From Hellea sp042093735 (GTDB lineage Bacteria > Pseudomonadota > Alphaproteobacteria > Caulobacterales > Maricaulaceae), in contig JBELEM010000010.1 of assembly GCA_042093735.1 (NCBI GenBank), positions 1 to 64,000 on the forward strand: DNA of 64,000 nucleotides. The letters are read 5' to 3'. The position numbers and the translations under genes were made by a program. Position 1 is the first letter of the stretch; every line of letters begins with the position of its first letter. The notes below the pieces were generated by a model. The model was given only the letters and a program-made list of their open reading frames with translations, ran no database searches and had not been told where the DNA came from. Shown here in pieces: positions 55,320-63,598 of this stretch.

Positions 55320-56096
55320 ATGAGCCGTCGAAAAAAGATCTATGAAGGTAAAGCAAAAATACTTTACGAAGGACCTGAACCAGGAACTTTAGTTCAATAT
55401 TTTAAGGATGATGCCACTGCCTTTAACGCTCAAAAAAAAGCAACTCTTGATGGCAAAGGAGTTCTGAACAATAGAATATCTGAGTACGTAATGTTACGCT
55501 TATCTGAAATAGGCATACCCACACATTTCCTAAAACGAATAAATATGCGTGAGCAGTTAATCAAAAAAGTTGAGATAATTCCCCTTGAAGTTATTTGTAG
55601 AAATACAGCTGCTGGTACAATGTCTAAGCGATTAGGTATTGAAGAGGGAGAAAAACTACCGCGATCAATAGTAGAATTTTGTCTCAAACGTGACGATCTG
55701 GGAGACCCATTGATAGCGGAAGAACATATCCACGCATTCGGCTGGGCTACCCATTCTGAACTTGATGAAATGATTGCAATGACGTTACGTATCAATGATT
55801 ACTTACAAGGCATGTTTGCCGGCATAGGGATCAACCTGATAGACTTCAAAATAGAATTTGGACGATTACCCGACCCTAATGGTGGTCATCAGGTTGTACT
55901 AGCAGATGAAATTAGTCCAGATAGTTGCAGACTTTGGGATAGGGATACCAATAAAAAATTAGACAAAGATAGGTTTCGCAGAGACCTAGGCGATGTAACT
56001 GAAGCGTACACAGAAGTTGCGACTCGTTTAGGCATTCTTCAATCAAATCCGCCTCAAGGCAAACCTAACCTTTCCGTAGTAACCAACGAAGAATAG
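55320..56096 (+). CDS. purC: Phosphoribosylaminoimidazole-succinocarboxamide (SAICAR) synthase
   Basis: ATP-dependent ligation of aspartate to CAIR. The 258-residue protein shows KKIYEGKAKILYEG at the N terminus, PLEVICRNTAAGTMSKRLG and LIDFKIEFGR. Alphaproteobacteria-like PurC, with a C-terminal extension (QGKPNLSVV) beyond the catalytic core. Followed by purS after 10 bases. Confidence 0.96.
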   Translation: MSRRKKIYEGKAKILYEGPEPGTLVQYFKDDATAFNAQKKATLDGKGVLNNRISEYVMLRLSEIGIPTHFLKRINMREQLIKKVEIIPLEVICRNTAAGTMSKRLGIEEGEKLPRSIVEFCLKRDDLGDPLIAEEHIHAFGWATHSELDEMIAMTLRINDYLQGMFAGIGINLIDFKIEFGRLPDPNGGHQVVLADEISPDSCRLWDRDTNKKLDKDRFRRDLGDVTEAYTEVATRLGILQSNPPQGKPNLSVVTNEE

Positions 56097-56106
56097 CGAG
56101 TTATCA

Positions 56107-56349
56107 ATGAAAGCAATAATTCATATAGGCCTAAAACCAGGTGTTCTAGACCCCCAAGGAAGAGCTATTTCTAGATCACTCAATGATCTGGGATTTGATG
56201 AAGTAGTCAATGCCCGCCAGGGAAAGGTTATAGAGATAGATATAAAAGGTAAAGACACAGACCTAGCATATAAAAGAGTCACTGACATGTGTGAGAAATT
56301 ACTAGCAAACACCGTAATAGAAAGTTACCTTGTAGAGATAAAGAAGTAA
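56107..56349 (+). CDS. purS: FGAM synthase subunit PurS
   Basis: An 80-residue structural subunit that bridges PurL and PurQ in the three-part formylglycinamidine ribonucleotide synthase. Sequence marks: LKPGVLDPQGRAISRSL and the C-terminal MCEKLLANTVIESYLVEI. It overlaps purQ by one base. The separate purS/purQ/purL arrangement is the alphaproteobacterial and Gram-positive form, as opposed to the fused long PurL. Confidence 0.95.
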   Translation: MKAIIHIGLKPGVLDPQGRAISRSLNDLGFDEVVNARQGKVIEIDIKGKDTDLAYKRVTDMCEKLLANTVIESYLVEIKK

Positions 56350-57011
56350 TGCGAACAGCAGTCATCACCTTTCCTGCCTCTAACTGCGACCGTGACGCAG
56401 CCGTGGCTCTGCATAAAGTTACAGGAATAAAACCCGTAATGGTTTGGCACCGAGACATAGAGCTTCCAAACGATATAGAATTTGTAGTTATCCCTGGCGG
56501 TTTTTCTTATGGTGATTACTTAAGATGCGGAGCAATGGCCTCTAGATCACCCATAGTTGCAGATCTTGTGAGGAAAGCAAAAAAAGGATTAGCAATTGCA
56601 GGCTTCTGTAATGGATTTCAAGTTTTAACGGAGGCTGGCCTACTACCAGGTGCACTTATGAGAAACAAAGGCTTAAAGTTTGTTTGTCGACCTGAAAAAT
56701 TAGAAATAGTCAATAATACTTCGCGATATACATCAAAATACAATGATCAATCAGAGGTGGTTTATCCAGTAGCCCACCATGATGGTAATTATTATGCAGA
56801 TAAAGAGACTCTGAATAAAATTGAGGGTCAAGGGCAGGTAATATTTCGTTATAAAGATAATCCCAATGGTTCTGTCAATGACATAGCTGGAATATGCAAT
56901 GAGCATGGAAATATTTTTGGTATGATGCCTCATCCAGAACGTGCAATTGATCCACTGCACGGGGGAACCGATGGAATTAAATTATTTAAATCAATTATTG
57001 AGTCTATTTAA
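56349..57011 (+). CDS. purQ: FGAM synthase glutaminase subunit PurQ
   Basis: Class I glutamine amidotransferase supplying ammonia to PurL. The 220 residues hold the nucleophile Cys in IAGFCNGFQVL, the oxyanion PGGFSYGDYLR, and the His-Glu pair in MMPHPERAID. The start overlaps the purS stop and the end overlaps the purL start by one base, so the three subunits are tightly coupled. Confidence 0.96.
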   Translation: MRTAVITFPASNCDRDAAVALHKVTGIKPVMVWHRDIELPNDIEFVVIPGGFSYGDYLRCGAMASRSPIVADLVRKAKKGLAIAGFCNGFQVLTEAGLLPGALMRNKGLKFVCRPEKLEIVNNTSRYTSKYNDQSEVVYPVAHHDGNYYADKETLNKIEGQGQVIFRYKDNPNGSVNDIAGICNEHGNIFGMMPHPERAIDPLHGGTDGIKLFKSIIESI

Positions 57012-59212
57012 TGAGCACAAAGGTAAAAATTACTCCCGAAGTAGTAGCTGAACATGGTCTTTCTGAGGAAGAATATAAAATAATCCAAGACCGACTTGGG
57101 AGGGATCCTAACATAAATGAATTAGGAATATTTTCGGTCATGTGGTCAGAGCATTGCTCATACAAGTCTTCACGTCGACACCTTAGCAAGTTTTTGACTA
57201 AAGGAGATAGAGTAATTCAAGGACCAGGAGAGAATGCCGGTGTAATCGACATAGATGATGGGGATGCAATAATCTTTAAAATGGAATCCCACAATCACCC
57301 ATCATATATCGAGCCATATCAAGGCGCAGCTACTGGGGTCGGTGGTATCATGCGCGATGTCTTCACGATGGGAGCCAGACCAATTGCATTAATGAACGCA
57401 TTGAGATTCGGTGAGCATTCGCATTGGAAGACCAAGCAGTTAGTAAATGGTGTAGTAGCCGGAATCGGTGGATATGGGAATTGTGTCGGAGTGCCAACTG
57501 TGGGCGGCGAAACAAACTTTCACAAGGGTTACAATGGAAATATATTAGTCAATGCTATGTGCGTGGGTTTAGCGCGAACAGATAAGGTTTTCTATTCAGC
57601 AGCTAAAGGTGTTGGTAACCCAATATTTTATGTGGGTTCGAAAACTGGCCGCGATGGCATTCATGGGGCGACTATGGCCTCTGCTGAATTTGATGATAAC
57701 TCTGAGGAGAAACGCCCGACAGTTCAAGTAGGTGATCCTTTTACCGAAAAACTACTCATCGAAGCATGCTTGGAATTAATGGAAACAGATGCGATTATAG
57801 CCATTCAAGACATGGGAGCCGCTGGCCTTACATCGTCATCGATAGAAATGGCTGATAAGGGAGGCGTTGGAGTTTTAATTAATCTTGATGATGTCCCCCA
57901 ACGAGAAGAAGGTATGACACCTTATGAAATGATGCTTTCTGAATCTCAGGAAAGAATGTTAATGGTCATAAAGCCCGGTAAAGAAAAACTAGCATACGAA
58001 ATTTTTGAGAAATGGGAGCTTGACGTAGCGTTAATTGGTAAAACAACAGATACCGGTAGATTAGTTCTAAAACACAAAAAGAAAAAGGTTTGCGATATCC
58101 CCATAGCTCCATTAGCTGATGACGCACCCAACTTAAACAGGCCTTACAAAATACCAAAGCCTCTACCCATCATCAACTCCACAGATATCCATGAAACCCA
58201 AGATTATAATGATGCTCTACTCAGAATTATAGGAAGTCCTGATATTTGCTCTAAAAGATGGATATGGGAGCAATACGATCGCCATGTAATGACAGATACT
58301 CTCGATAGCAGTCAAAGCGGCGGTGATGCGGCAATCATTAGAATACACAACAAAAATAAAGCTGTAGCCATAACAACAGATTGCACTCCCAGATATGTAC
58401 AAGCCGACCCATACCAAGGCGGAAAGCAATGTGTTGCTGAAACATGGAGAAACCTTACTTGTGTAGGCGCAGATCCTATAGCAATTACTGACTGCTTGAA
58501 TTTTGGCAATCCGGAACGGAAAGATATCATGGGTCAATTTGTTGGTGCAATTGAGGGGATGAATGAAGCATGCAGAGCTTTCGACTATCCAGTCGTATCG
58601 GGTAATGTATCACTTTACAACGAAACAAATGGAGTAGCTATTCCGCCAACCCCAGCTGTTGGCGGGGTTGGCCTTATACCTGATCTTGAATATTTTTCAT
58701 CTATCTCCGGCGCTAAAGAAGGCGATACTCTTATTATGATCGGTGAAACTAGCGGTTGGTTGGGTTCGTCAATATATCTTCGCGAAATACTTAGAAGAGA
58801 AGAAGGAGCACCCCCGCCCGTAGATCTTGATGTAGAAAAAATAAATGGCGATTATATCAGAAAACTTATCAGAAATAAGCGGGTTAATGCTGTTCATGAT
58901 TGTTCTGACGGTGGAATGGCAATAGCGGCATGCGAGCTAGCACTTACAAACAATATTGGTGTTCATTTACAACGCTCATCAGGTTGCCCATTACATGCTT
59001 GGTTATTTGGTGAGGACCAAGCGAGATATTTAATATCAGTTGAAGAAAATAGTGTAAATCCTATCCTGACGACTGCTGAAGATAGAGGCGTAAAAGCATA
59101 TATTGTAGGCAAAGTAGGAGGTATGAATATAAAAGCCGAGGGAGCTTTTGATTTACCAATTTCAAAAGTTCGTGAAAAGCATGAAAACACCTTGCCAGAA
59201 CTAATGTCTTAA
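57011..59212 (+). CDS. purL: FGAM synthase large subunit PurL (short type)
   Basis: ATP-dependent synthetase converting FGAR to FGAM. The 733-residue product is the short type that works with PurS and PurQ. KMESHNHPSYIEPYQGAATG near residue 90 is the catalytic segment, with GVVAGIGGYGNCVGVPTVGG and IAITDCLNFGNPE further on. It is followed by bolA with a one-base overlap, an order typical of alphaproteobacteria. Confidence 0.97.
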   Translation: MSTKVKITPEVVAEHGLSEEEYKIIQDRLGRDPNINELGIFSVMWSEHCSYKSSRRHLSKFLTKGDRVIQGPGENAGVIDIDDGDAIIFKMESHNHPSYIEPYQGAATGVGGIMRDVFTMGARPIALMNALRFGEHSHWKTKQLVNGVVAGIGGYGNCVGVPTVGGETNFHKGYNGNILVNAMCVGLARTDKVFYSAAKGVGNPIFYVGSKTGRDGIHGATMASAEFDDNSEEKRPTVQVGDPFTEKLLIEACLELMETDAIIAIQDMGAAGLTSSSIEMADKGGVGVLINLDDVPQREEGMTPYEMMLSESQERMLMVIKPGKEKLAYEIFEKWELDVALIGKTTDTGRLVLKHKKKKVCDIPIAPLADDAPNLNRPYKIPKPLPIINSTDIHETQDYNDALLRIIGSPDICSKRWIWEQYDRHVMTDTLDSSQSGGDAAIIRIHNKNKAVAITTDCTPRYVQADPYQGGKQCVAETWRNLTCVGADPIAITDCLNFGNPERKDIMGQFVGAIEGMNEACRAFDYPVVSGNVSLYNETNGVAIPPTPAVGGVGLIPDLEYFSSISGAKEGDTLIMIGETSGWLGSSIYLREILRREEGAPPPVDLDVEKINGDYIRKLIRNKRVNAVHDCSDGGMAIAACELALTNNIGVHLQRSSGCPLHAWLFGEDQARYLISVEENSVNPILTTAEDRGVKAYIVGKVGGMNIKAEGAFDLPISKVREKHENTLPELMS

Positions 59213-59451
59213 TGAGTATGCTTGGTAAAGATATCGCCGATTTAATTGTAAAGTCTATTCCTGACGCAAAGGTCGAAATGATTGACCTTGCTGGTGACAA
59301 CAATCATTGGAAAGCCATTGTCATAAGTAAATCTTTTCAAGGTCTTAATAGAGTTCGGCAACACCAGATGGTATACCAAGCGCTAGAAGGAAAAATGGAC
59401 GGCTCTGATGGAGAGCTTCATGCGCTAGCATTAGAAACTAGGGTAGTCTAA
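59212..59451 (+). CDS. bolA: BolA-family protein
   Basis: A 79-residue BolA/IbaG-like protein. Members bind monothiol glutaredoxins through a shared Fe-S cluster and act in iron sensing or cluster delivery. The family helix-strand pattern is visible (IVKSIPDAKVEMIDLAGDNNHW, then RVRQHQMVYQAL and ELHALAL with its His). The partner grxD is usually the next gene; here a divergent peptidase gene lies between. Confidence 0.92.
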   Translation: MSMLGKDIADLIVKSIPDAKVEMIDLAGDNNHWKAIVISKSFQGLNRVRQHQMVYQALEGKMDGSDGELHALALETRVV

Positions 59452-59458
59452 AAATACC

Positions 59459-61033
59459 CTAGATTTCACACTGTTCTTCAAAAGAAGGCTTTAATAGCTC
59501 CACATGATTAAATAATGAATCCTTATCTTTATTCGGATTTGTTTCTGCTTGTTCTTTTACGTTTTCAAAATATTTGCAGGCAGCAGTTAATTTTCCAGAC
59601 TTTAAATATACATTAGCAAGATTTAAGGTTTGAAATGTGTCAAAGCCTTTATCATGAACCTCCTCATAAACGATTGCAGCATTTCGAGCAGCAGAGGTTA
59701 AAGGTATATCTGAGGAGCCGTATATTCGCAGTAAGTGATCTGTAGAAGTGAAATCCTCGTCATTATATTTTAATACTGTTTCAAAATGATTTATTGAAAT
59801 TTCTAAATCTTCATTGAGAGTATACAATCTAGGCTCTGTATCTTCTAATTCTTCGAACTTTGAATCATGAGATTTATGAAAATAAATATCGCCTAATATT
59901 CTTAATGAGTTTATATTATCACGTTCAAGCCCCAGAGCAGATTTCGCATAACTAATCGCATCATCAAAGTTTTCATTATATTGATGATAAAGCGATCTAG
60001 CATTCAAAGACTCAGAGGTTTGACCAAACTCTTTTTCAAAACTATTTATTTTTTTTGCATATGCGGAACGAATGCTTTTATTATATAGAAAATTTCTCTG
60101 CCCCAATGCCATTTGCATATTTACCTCGCCAGCGGATAATTTTTTTCTAGAAACCTTAACTTTAAAAAATTCTGGTCCAGGTCTATATTGTTGGACACTG
60201 AATTTATCACTTTCAAAATACTTATTGGCAGCTTTGTGAAAATCCTTAGCTTTTACACCAAAACCCTCTTCGAAAGCTTCAATAGGGTCATTGCCACCCC
60301 TAATAAGATCCAGGTAGGATCCTAATCTTCTATTTAGTTGTGTATTTGATTGCAGGTAGGAAACATATAACCAACTTTGTGCATAAAATTGGTTCATCAT
60401 CATACCTCTTTTTCGAGGGGATTTATCAGAAAATGGGTACACGCGTATTGCGCTTATAACATCTTCGATATCTACCCATTTAAAGCCATCCCCCATCAAC
60501 CATCTCGCATGTTTAGCACAAGCACTTCCCATCTCAAGAACATTGCCTTCATACATCTTGAAACATCCAAGATAGTTCGCATGCCCTTCATCATACCAAC
60601 GCGGATAAGAACCCTCCATGTAGTAATGAAGAACATGGTGACTATATTCATGAAGCATCACTTGATTATCAAAGCTATTTTGTTTTTCATTACTGGCTAT
60701 TGTTGTCGCCATCATAGGACGGCCCTCATAGTCGCTGGTGTAAAGTCCAGCCACTCCGCGATTTCCAACATAACCTCTAAGTTGAGCACCACTTTCAAAA
60801 GCATAAATGGTTATTTTTTCTTCATCATCAATATATGGGTCTAAACCTCCTAGAGTCATAATTAGTCTACGGTATATCTCCATCTTTTCTAATGTTTGCT
60901 TGGCTATTTTAGGAGAAACGTCGCCATATAATATTATATTCTTAGACTCAGCTTTTAGCGGTGCAGCATTTACTGATGTTGAATAGAATAAAATTAAAAT
61001 AGATAAAATTATTAATGAAGTTTTCTTTAGCAC
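59459..61033 (-). CDS. Secreted gluzincin-like peptidase with TPR region
   Basis: A 524-residue protein with a signal peptide (cleavage near VNA, residue 23), a peptidase-MA-like domain with the zinc motif HEYSH at 128-132 and a downstream Glu149 in WYDEG, then TPR-like helices over roughly residues 330-510. The architecture recalls DUF1570-type proteins; substrate and location (periplasm or surface) are not known. The conserved HExxH plus Glu suggests an active enzyme. It sits on the opposite strand between bolA and grxD, eight bases after bolA. Confidence 0.75.
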   Translation of the reverse strand: MLKKTSLIILSILILFYSTSVNAAPLKAESKNIILYGDVSPKIAKQTLEKMEIYRRLIMTLGGLDPYIDDEEKITIYAFESGAQLRGYVGNRGVAGLYTSDYEGRPMMATTIASNEKQNSFDNQVMLHEYSHHVLHYYMEGSYPRWYDEGHANYLGCFKMYEGNVLEMGSACAKHARWLMGDGFKWVDIEDVISAIRVYPFSDKSPRKRGMMMNQFYAQSWLYVSYLQSNTQLNRRLGSYLDLIRGGNDPIEAFEEGFGVKAKDFHKAANKYFESDKFSVQQYRPGPEFFKVKVSRKKLSAGEVNMQMALGQRNFLYNKSIRSAYAKKINSFEKEFGQTSESLNARSLYHQYNENFDDAISYAKSALGLERDNINSLRILGDIYFHKSHDSKFEELEDTEPRLYTLNEDLEISINHFETVLKYNDEDFTSTDHLLRIYGSSDIPLTSAARNAAIVYEEVHDKGFDTFQTLNLANVYLKSGKLTAACKYFENVKEQAETNPNKDKDSLFNHVELLKPSFEEQCEI

Positions 61034-61076
61034 GACAGTCCTTTAATTATTATTATGATATATATTCTAATTTATC

Positions 61077-61104
61077 TTATCTAGGTCAAGTATATCTTAG
61101 ATAA
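61077..61104. promoter_or_regulatory. Inverted repeat in the peptidase/grxD divergent spacer
   Basis: TTATCTAGG and CTTAGATAA form a nine-base dyad with one mismatch, ten bases apart, 44 bases before the peptidase gene and 87 before grxD. It could be an operator shared by both. No match to known IscR, Fur or RirA sites is claimed. Confidence 0.3.
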
Positions 61105-61139
61105 TTAGTGATTTTTTACTGAATTTATAAACTAGGCTA

Positions 61140-61168
61140 TTGATATACTGATACATAAATCATATTTA
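61140..61168 (+). promoter_or_regulatory. Candidate grxD promoter
   Basis: TTGATA (61140-61145) and TATTTA (61163-61168) are separated by 17 bases, and the -10 ends 22 bases before the grxD ATG, leaving room for the strong Shine-Dalgarno AGAAGGAAG. Confidence 0.35.
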
Positions 61169-61190
61169 CAAATAAAGAGAAGGAAGAAAT

Positions 61191-61523
61191 ATGTCAGTTA
61201 ATGATGCCATAAGTGAAACCATTAAAAACAATGATGTTGTTATATACATGAAGGGTACACCCGTATTTCCACAATGCGGTTTTTCTTCAACAGTAGTCCA
61301 AATATTTGATTATCTAGGCGTAAAATATGAAAGTATTAATGTACTCGAAAACGCCGAAATAAGACAAGGCATTAAAGACTTTAACAATTGGCCAACTATT
61401 CCACAAATTTTCGTCAAAGGAGAGTTTATAGGGGGCTGTGATATCGTAAAAGATATGTTTGAAACAGGCGAAATGCGCCAGTTTCTAGATACCAATGGAA
61501 TAGAAACTGAAGCGCAAAATTAA
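61191..61523 (+). CDS. grxD: Monothiol glutaredoxin, Grx4/GrxD type
   Basis: A 110-residue CGFS glutaredoxin (Cys29-Gly-Phe-Ser32 in FPQCGFSSTVVQI) that holds and transfers [2Fe-2S] clusters, often as a heterodimer with BolA. KGTPVFPQ, NWPTIPQIFVKGEFIGGCDI are family marks. It has a strong Shine-Dalgarno AGAAGGAAG. It is convergent with rpsD, 18 bases between stops. Confidence 0.96.
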   Translation: MSVNDAISETIKNNDVVIYMKGTPVFPQCGFSSTVVQIFDYLGVKYESINVLENAEIRQGIKDFNNWPTIPQIFVKGEFIGGCDIVKDMFETGEMRQFLDTNGIETEAQN

Positions 61524-61541
61524 CCTAATCGACAGATGTAA

Positions 61542-62162
61542 TTATCTAGAATAGAATTCGACCACCAAATTTGGTTCCATTACCACTGGGTATGGAACCT
61601 CATCAAAGCTTGGAGTACGTGTAAATGTTGACTTCATTCCTTTAGGATCAACACTTATATAATCTGGAAGATCACGTTCAGCACTTTCTAATGCTTCAAG
61701 AACAAGAGCCATAGTTCTTGATTTTTCGCGAACCTCAATTACGTCACCTTCACGGCATCTATAAGAAGGGATATTAACTTTCTTACCATTAACTAGGATA
61801 TGTCCATGGTTTACGAACTGGCGTGCAGAAAACACTGTAGGCACAAACTTAGAACGATACACTATGGTATCTAATCGCCTTTCAAGTAACCCTATCAAGT
61901 TTTCAGATGCATCGCCTCTTTGACGAGTAGCCTCGTCATAAGTTCTTCTAAACTGCTTTTCTGTAATATTGCCATAATAGCCTTTAAGCTTCTGCTTGGC
62001 ACGCAACTGAGTACCAAAATCAGACATCTTACCTCTACGGGCGTTAGCACCGTGCTGACCAGGCGCGTATGCGCGCTTGTTAACCGGTGACTTAGGTCGA
62101 CCCCATATATTTTCGCCCATACGGCGATCAATTTTATATTTTGTGGAATGGCGCTTTGACAT
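61542..62162 (-). CDS. rpsD: 30S ribosomal protein S4
   Basis: Primary 16S rRNA-binding protein that nucleates the small-subunit body; 206 residues. The N terminus KYKIDRRMGENIWGRPKSPVNKR is alphaproteobacterial in style. The S4 RNA-binding domain covers about 97-155 (RLDTIVYRSKFVPTVFSARQ, then GHILVNGKKVN). An AGAGG Shine-Dalgarno lies nine bases from ATG. The 177-base region before it, shared with divergent rarD, includes a comparatively GC-rich leader (about 62180-62260) with a GCGATCGC palindrome. Such a leader might allow autoregulation as in other S4 operons; that is a guess. Confidence 0.97.
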   Translation of the reverse strand: MSKRHSTKYKIDRRMGENIWGRPKSPVNKRAYAPGQHGANARRGKMSDFGTQLRAKQKLKGYYGNITEKQFRRTYDEATRQRGDASENLIGLLERRLDTIVYRSKFVPTVFSARQFVNHGHILVNGKKVNIPSYRCREGDVIEVREKSRTMALVLEALESAERDLPDYISVDPKGMKSTFTRTPSFDEVPYPVVMEPNLVVEFYSR

Positions 62163-62339
62163 GCGTTATAACCTCTAGTTTGATATAGCCCGGCTAAACA
62201 ATTCAGTTGTTAGCGATCGCAACGGCGAGACTCTATCGTTCCGTAATTGAGCGCCTTCTAAAATATTACATGCACAAGTCAAGTTAAATATATACCGGCG
62301 AGGTATTGAATAAATATTTATTTGTGACAAGGAATGTGA

Positions 62340-63236
62340 ATGTACAAAGAGAACCAAAATAAACTTGATGATGTAGGTATTGGTTTAATATCTGGTATTT
62401 TAGCATATACATTTTGGGGTTTTTTTCCGATTTACTTTAAACTAACGCAAGACGCTAACCCTGTGGAGATATTATCCCATCGAATAGCTTGGTCTGTTCC
62501 TTTTGCACTCATAATCATAGCAATACGCAAACAATGGAATGAATTAAGCACTGCTTTTAGAAATCCAAAATTATTAGCTACATTATTTTTCTCTGCAATT
62601 GCATTATCTATCAATTGGGGGGTTTTCATATATGCGGTTCAAAATGATCAAATTTTTCAAGCTAGTTTAGGGTATTTCATAAACCCCCTCATGTATATCT
62701 TTATCGGTGTTCTGTTTTTTAAAGAGAAACTAACAAAGTTCCAAAATTTTTCTGTTTTACTCGCATTTATTGGTGTTTTTATTCTTACTTTATATGGAGG
62801 TGTTTTCCCATATATTTCCATTGTATTAGCTGTAAGTTTTTCTATTTACGGAGTAATTAGAAAACAAGCAGATATTGGTTCCATACCTGGCTTAATAATA
62901 GAAACGGCTATTTTGTTTATACCCGCAATATTATTCCTTGTATGGCTTGGGTCTTCAAGTGGTTTAACTTTTGGAAATAGCCCTAAAATTACATTTCTGT
63001 TAATACTAGCAGGTCCTCTTACCGTCCTACCTCTTTGGGCATTTACTTTAGCAGCTAAAAAACTAAAGCTCTCTACACTAGGCATGCTTCAATATATTGG
63101 TCCCACAGGACAATTCATTCTTGCAATATATTATGGAGAAAGTTTTACTCCCGCTTATGCGATATGCTTCAGTCTGATATGGATTGGTATAATTCTTTAC
63201 AGTTATGATAGCTATCTCAACTATTCAAAAAAATAA
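62340..63236 (+). CDS. rarD: RarD-type EamA transporter
   Basis: A 298-residue drug/metabolite superfamily carrier with ten membrane helices in two EamA halves. It has the RarD N-terminal pattern GILAYTFWGFFPIYFKL and EILSHRIAWSVPFALI, and SINWGVFIYAVQNDQIFQASLGYFINPL in the first half. The substrate of RarD is not established. Single gene, divergent from rpsD. Confidence 0.92.
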   Translation: MYKENQNKLDDVGIGLISGILAYTFWGFFPIYFKLTQDANPVEILSHRIAWSVPFALIIIAIRKQWNELSTAFRNPKLLATLFFSAIALSINWGVFIYAVQNDQIFQASLGYFINPLMYIFIGVLFFKEKLTKFQNFSVLLAFIGVFILTLYGGVFPYISIVLAVSFSIYGVIRKQADIGSIPGLIIETAILFIPAILFLVWLGSSSGLTFGNSPKITFLLILAGPLTVLPLWAFTLAAKKLKLSTLGMLQYIGPTGQFILAIYYGESFTPAYAICFSLIWIGIILYSYDSYLNYSKK

Positions 63237-63247
63237 AATATACTATT

Positions 63248-63598
63248 TTATCTATCCAGCCTTTTTCCGATTAAACCAACAACAACACCCAACAGGAGTA
63301 TAAAAAGTAATGCTATGACTGTATTTTCTAACATTCCACTGGAACTTCTCAAATTAGCTAAAAACCAACCTAATATATAAACTGTAAAAGTTATTAATAG
63401 CTGACCGCAAAATAAGAAAAAACCATCATTGAAACGATTATAGTCAGGTTTTAATGGCGCCTTTTGAAGATTATCTCTTCTGCTTGGAGCTACAAACATT
63501 GTCGATAAAAAAGCTGTGAATATCAAAAACCCAATATGTATTCCATAATAACCAAGTGCAGCAGAAATAACTATAAATAAGTAAACTATATATTTCAT
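63248..63598 (-). CDS. Small membrane protein of unknown function
   Basis: A 116-residue protein that I do not recognise. About three to four hydrophobic segments are visible (roughly 4-38 as one or two helices, 61-82 and 90-110), separated by a short polar loop with PSRRDNLQKAPLKPDYNRF, which looks cytoplasmic. The ATG overlaps the trmJ stop (ATGA), so it is translationally coupled to the tRNA methyltransferase gene. Conserved hydrophobicity and coupling support a real gene. Function unknown. Confidence 0.65.
   Translation of the reverse strand: MKYIVYLFIVISAALGYYGIHIGFLIFTAFLSTMFVAPSRRDNLQKAPLKPDYNRFNDGFFLFCGQLLITFTVYILGWFLANLRSSSGMLENTVIALLFILLLGVVVGLIGKRLDR

Noticed and set aside
60377..60844. 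155-codon frame opposite the peptidase gene
   Set aside because: His/Ile-rich shadow of the HExxH region on the other strand; no recognisable start signal or family.
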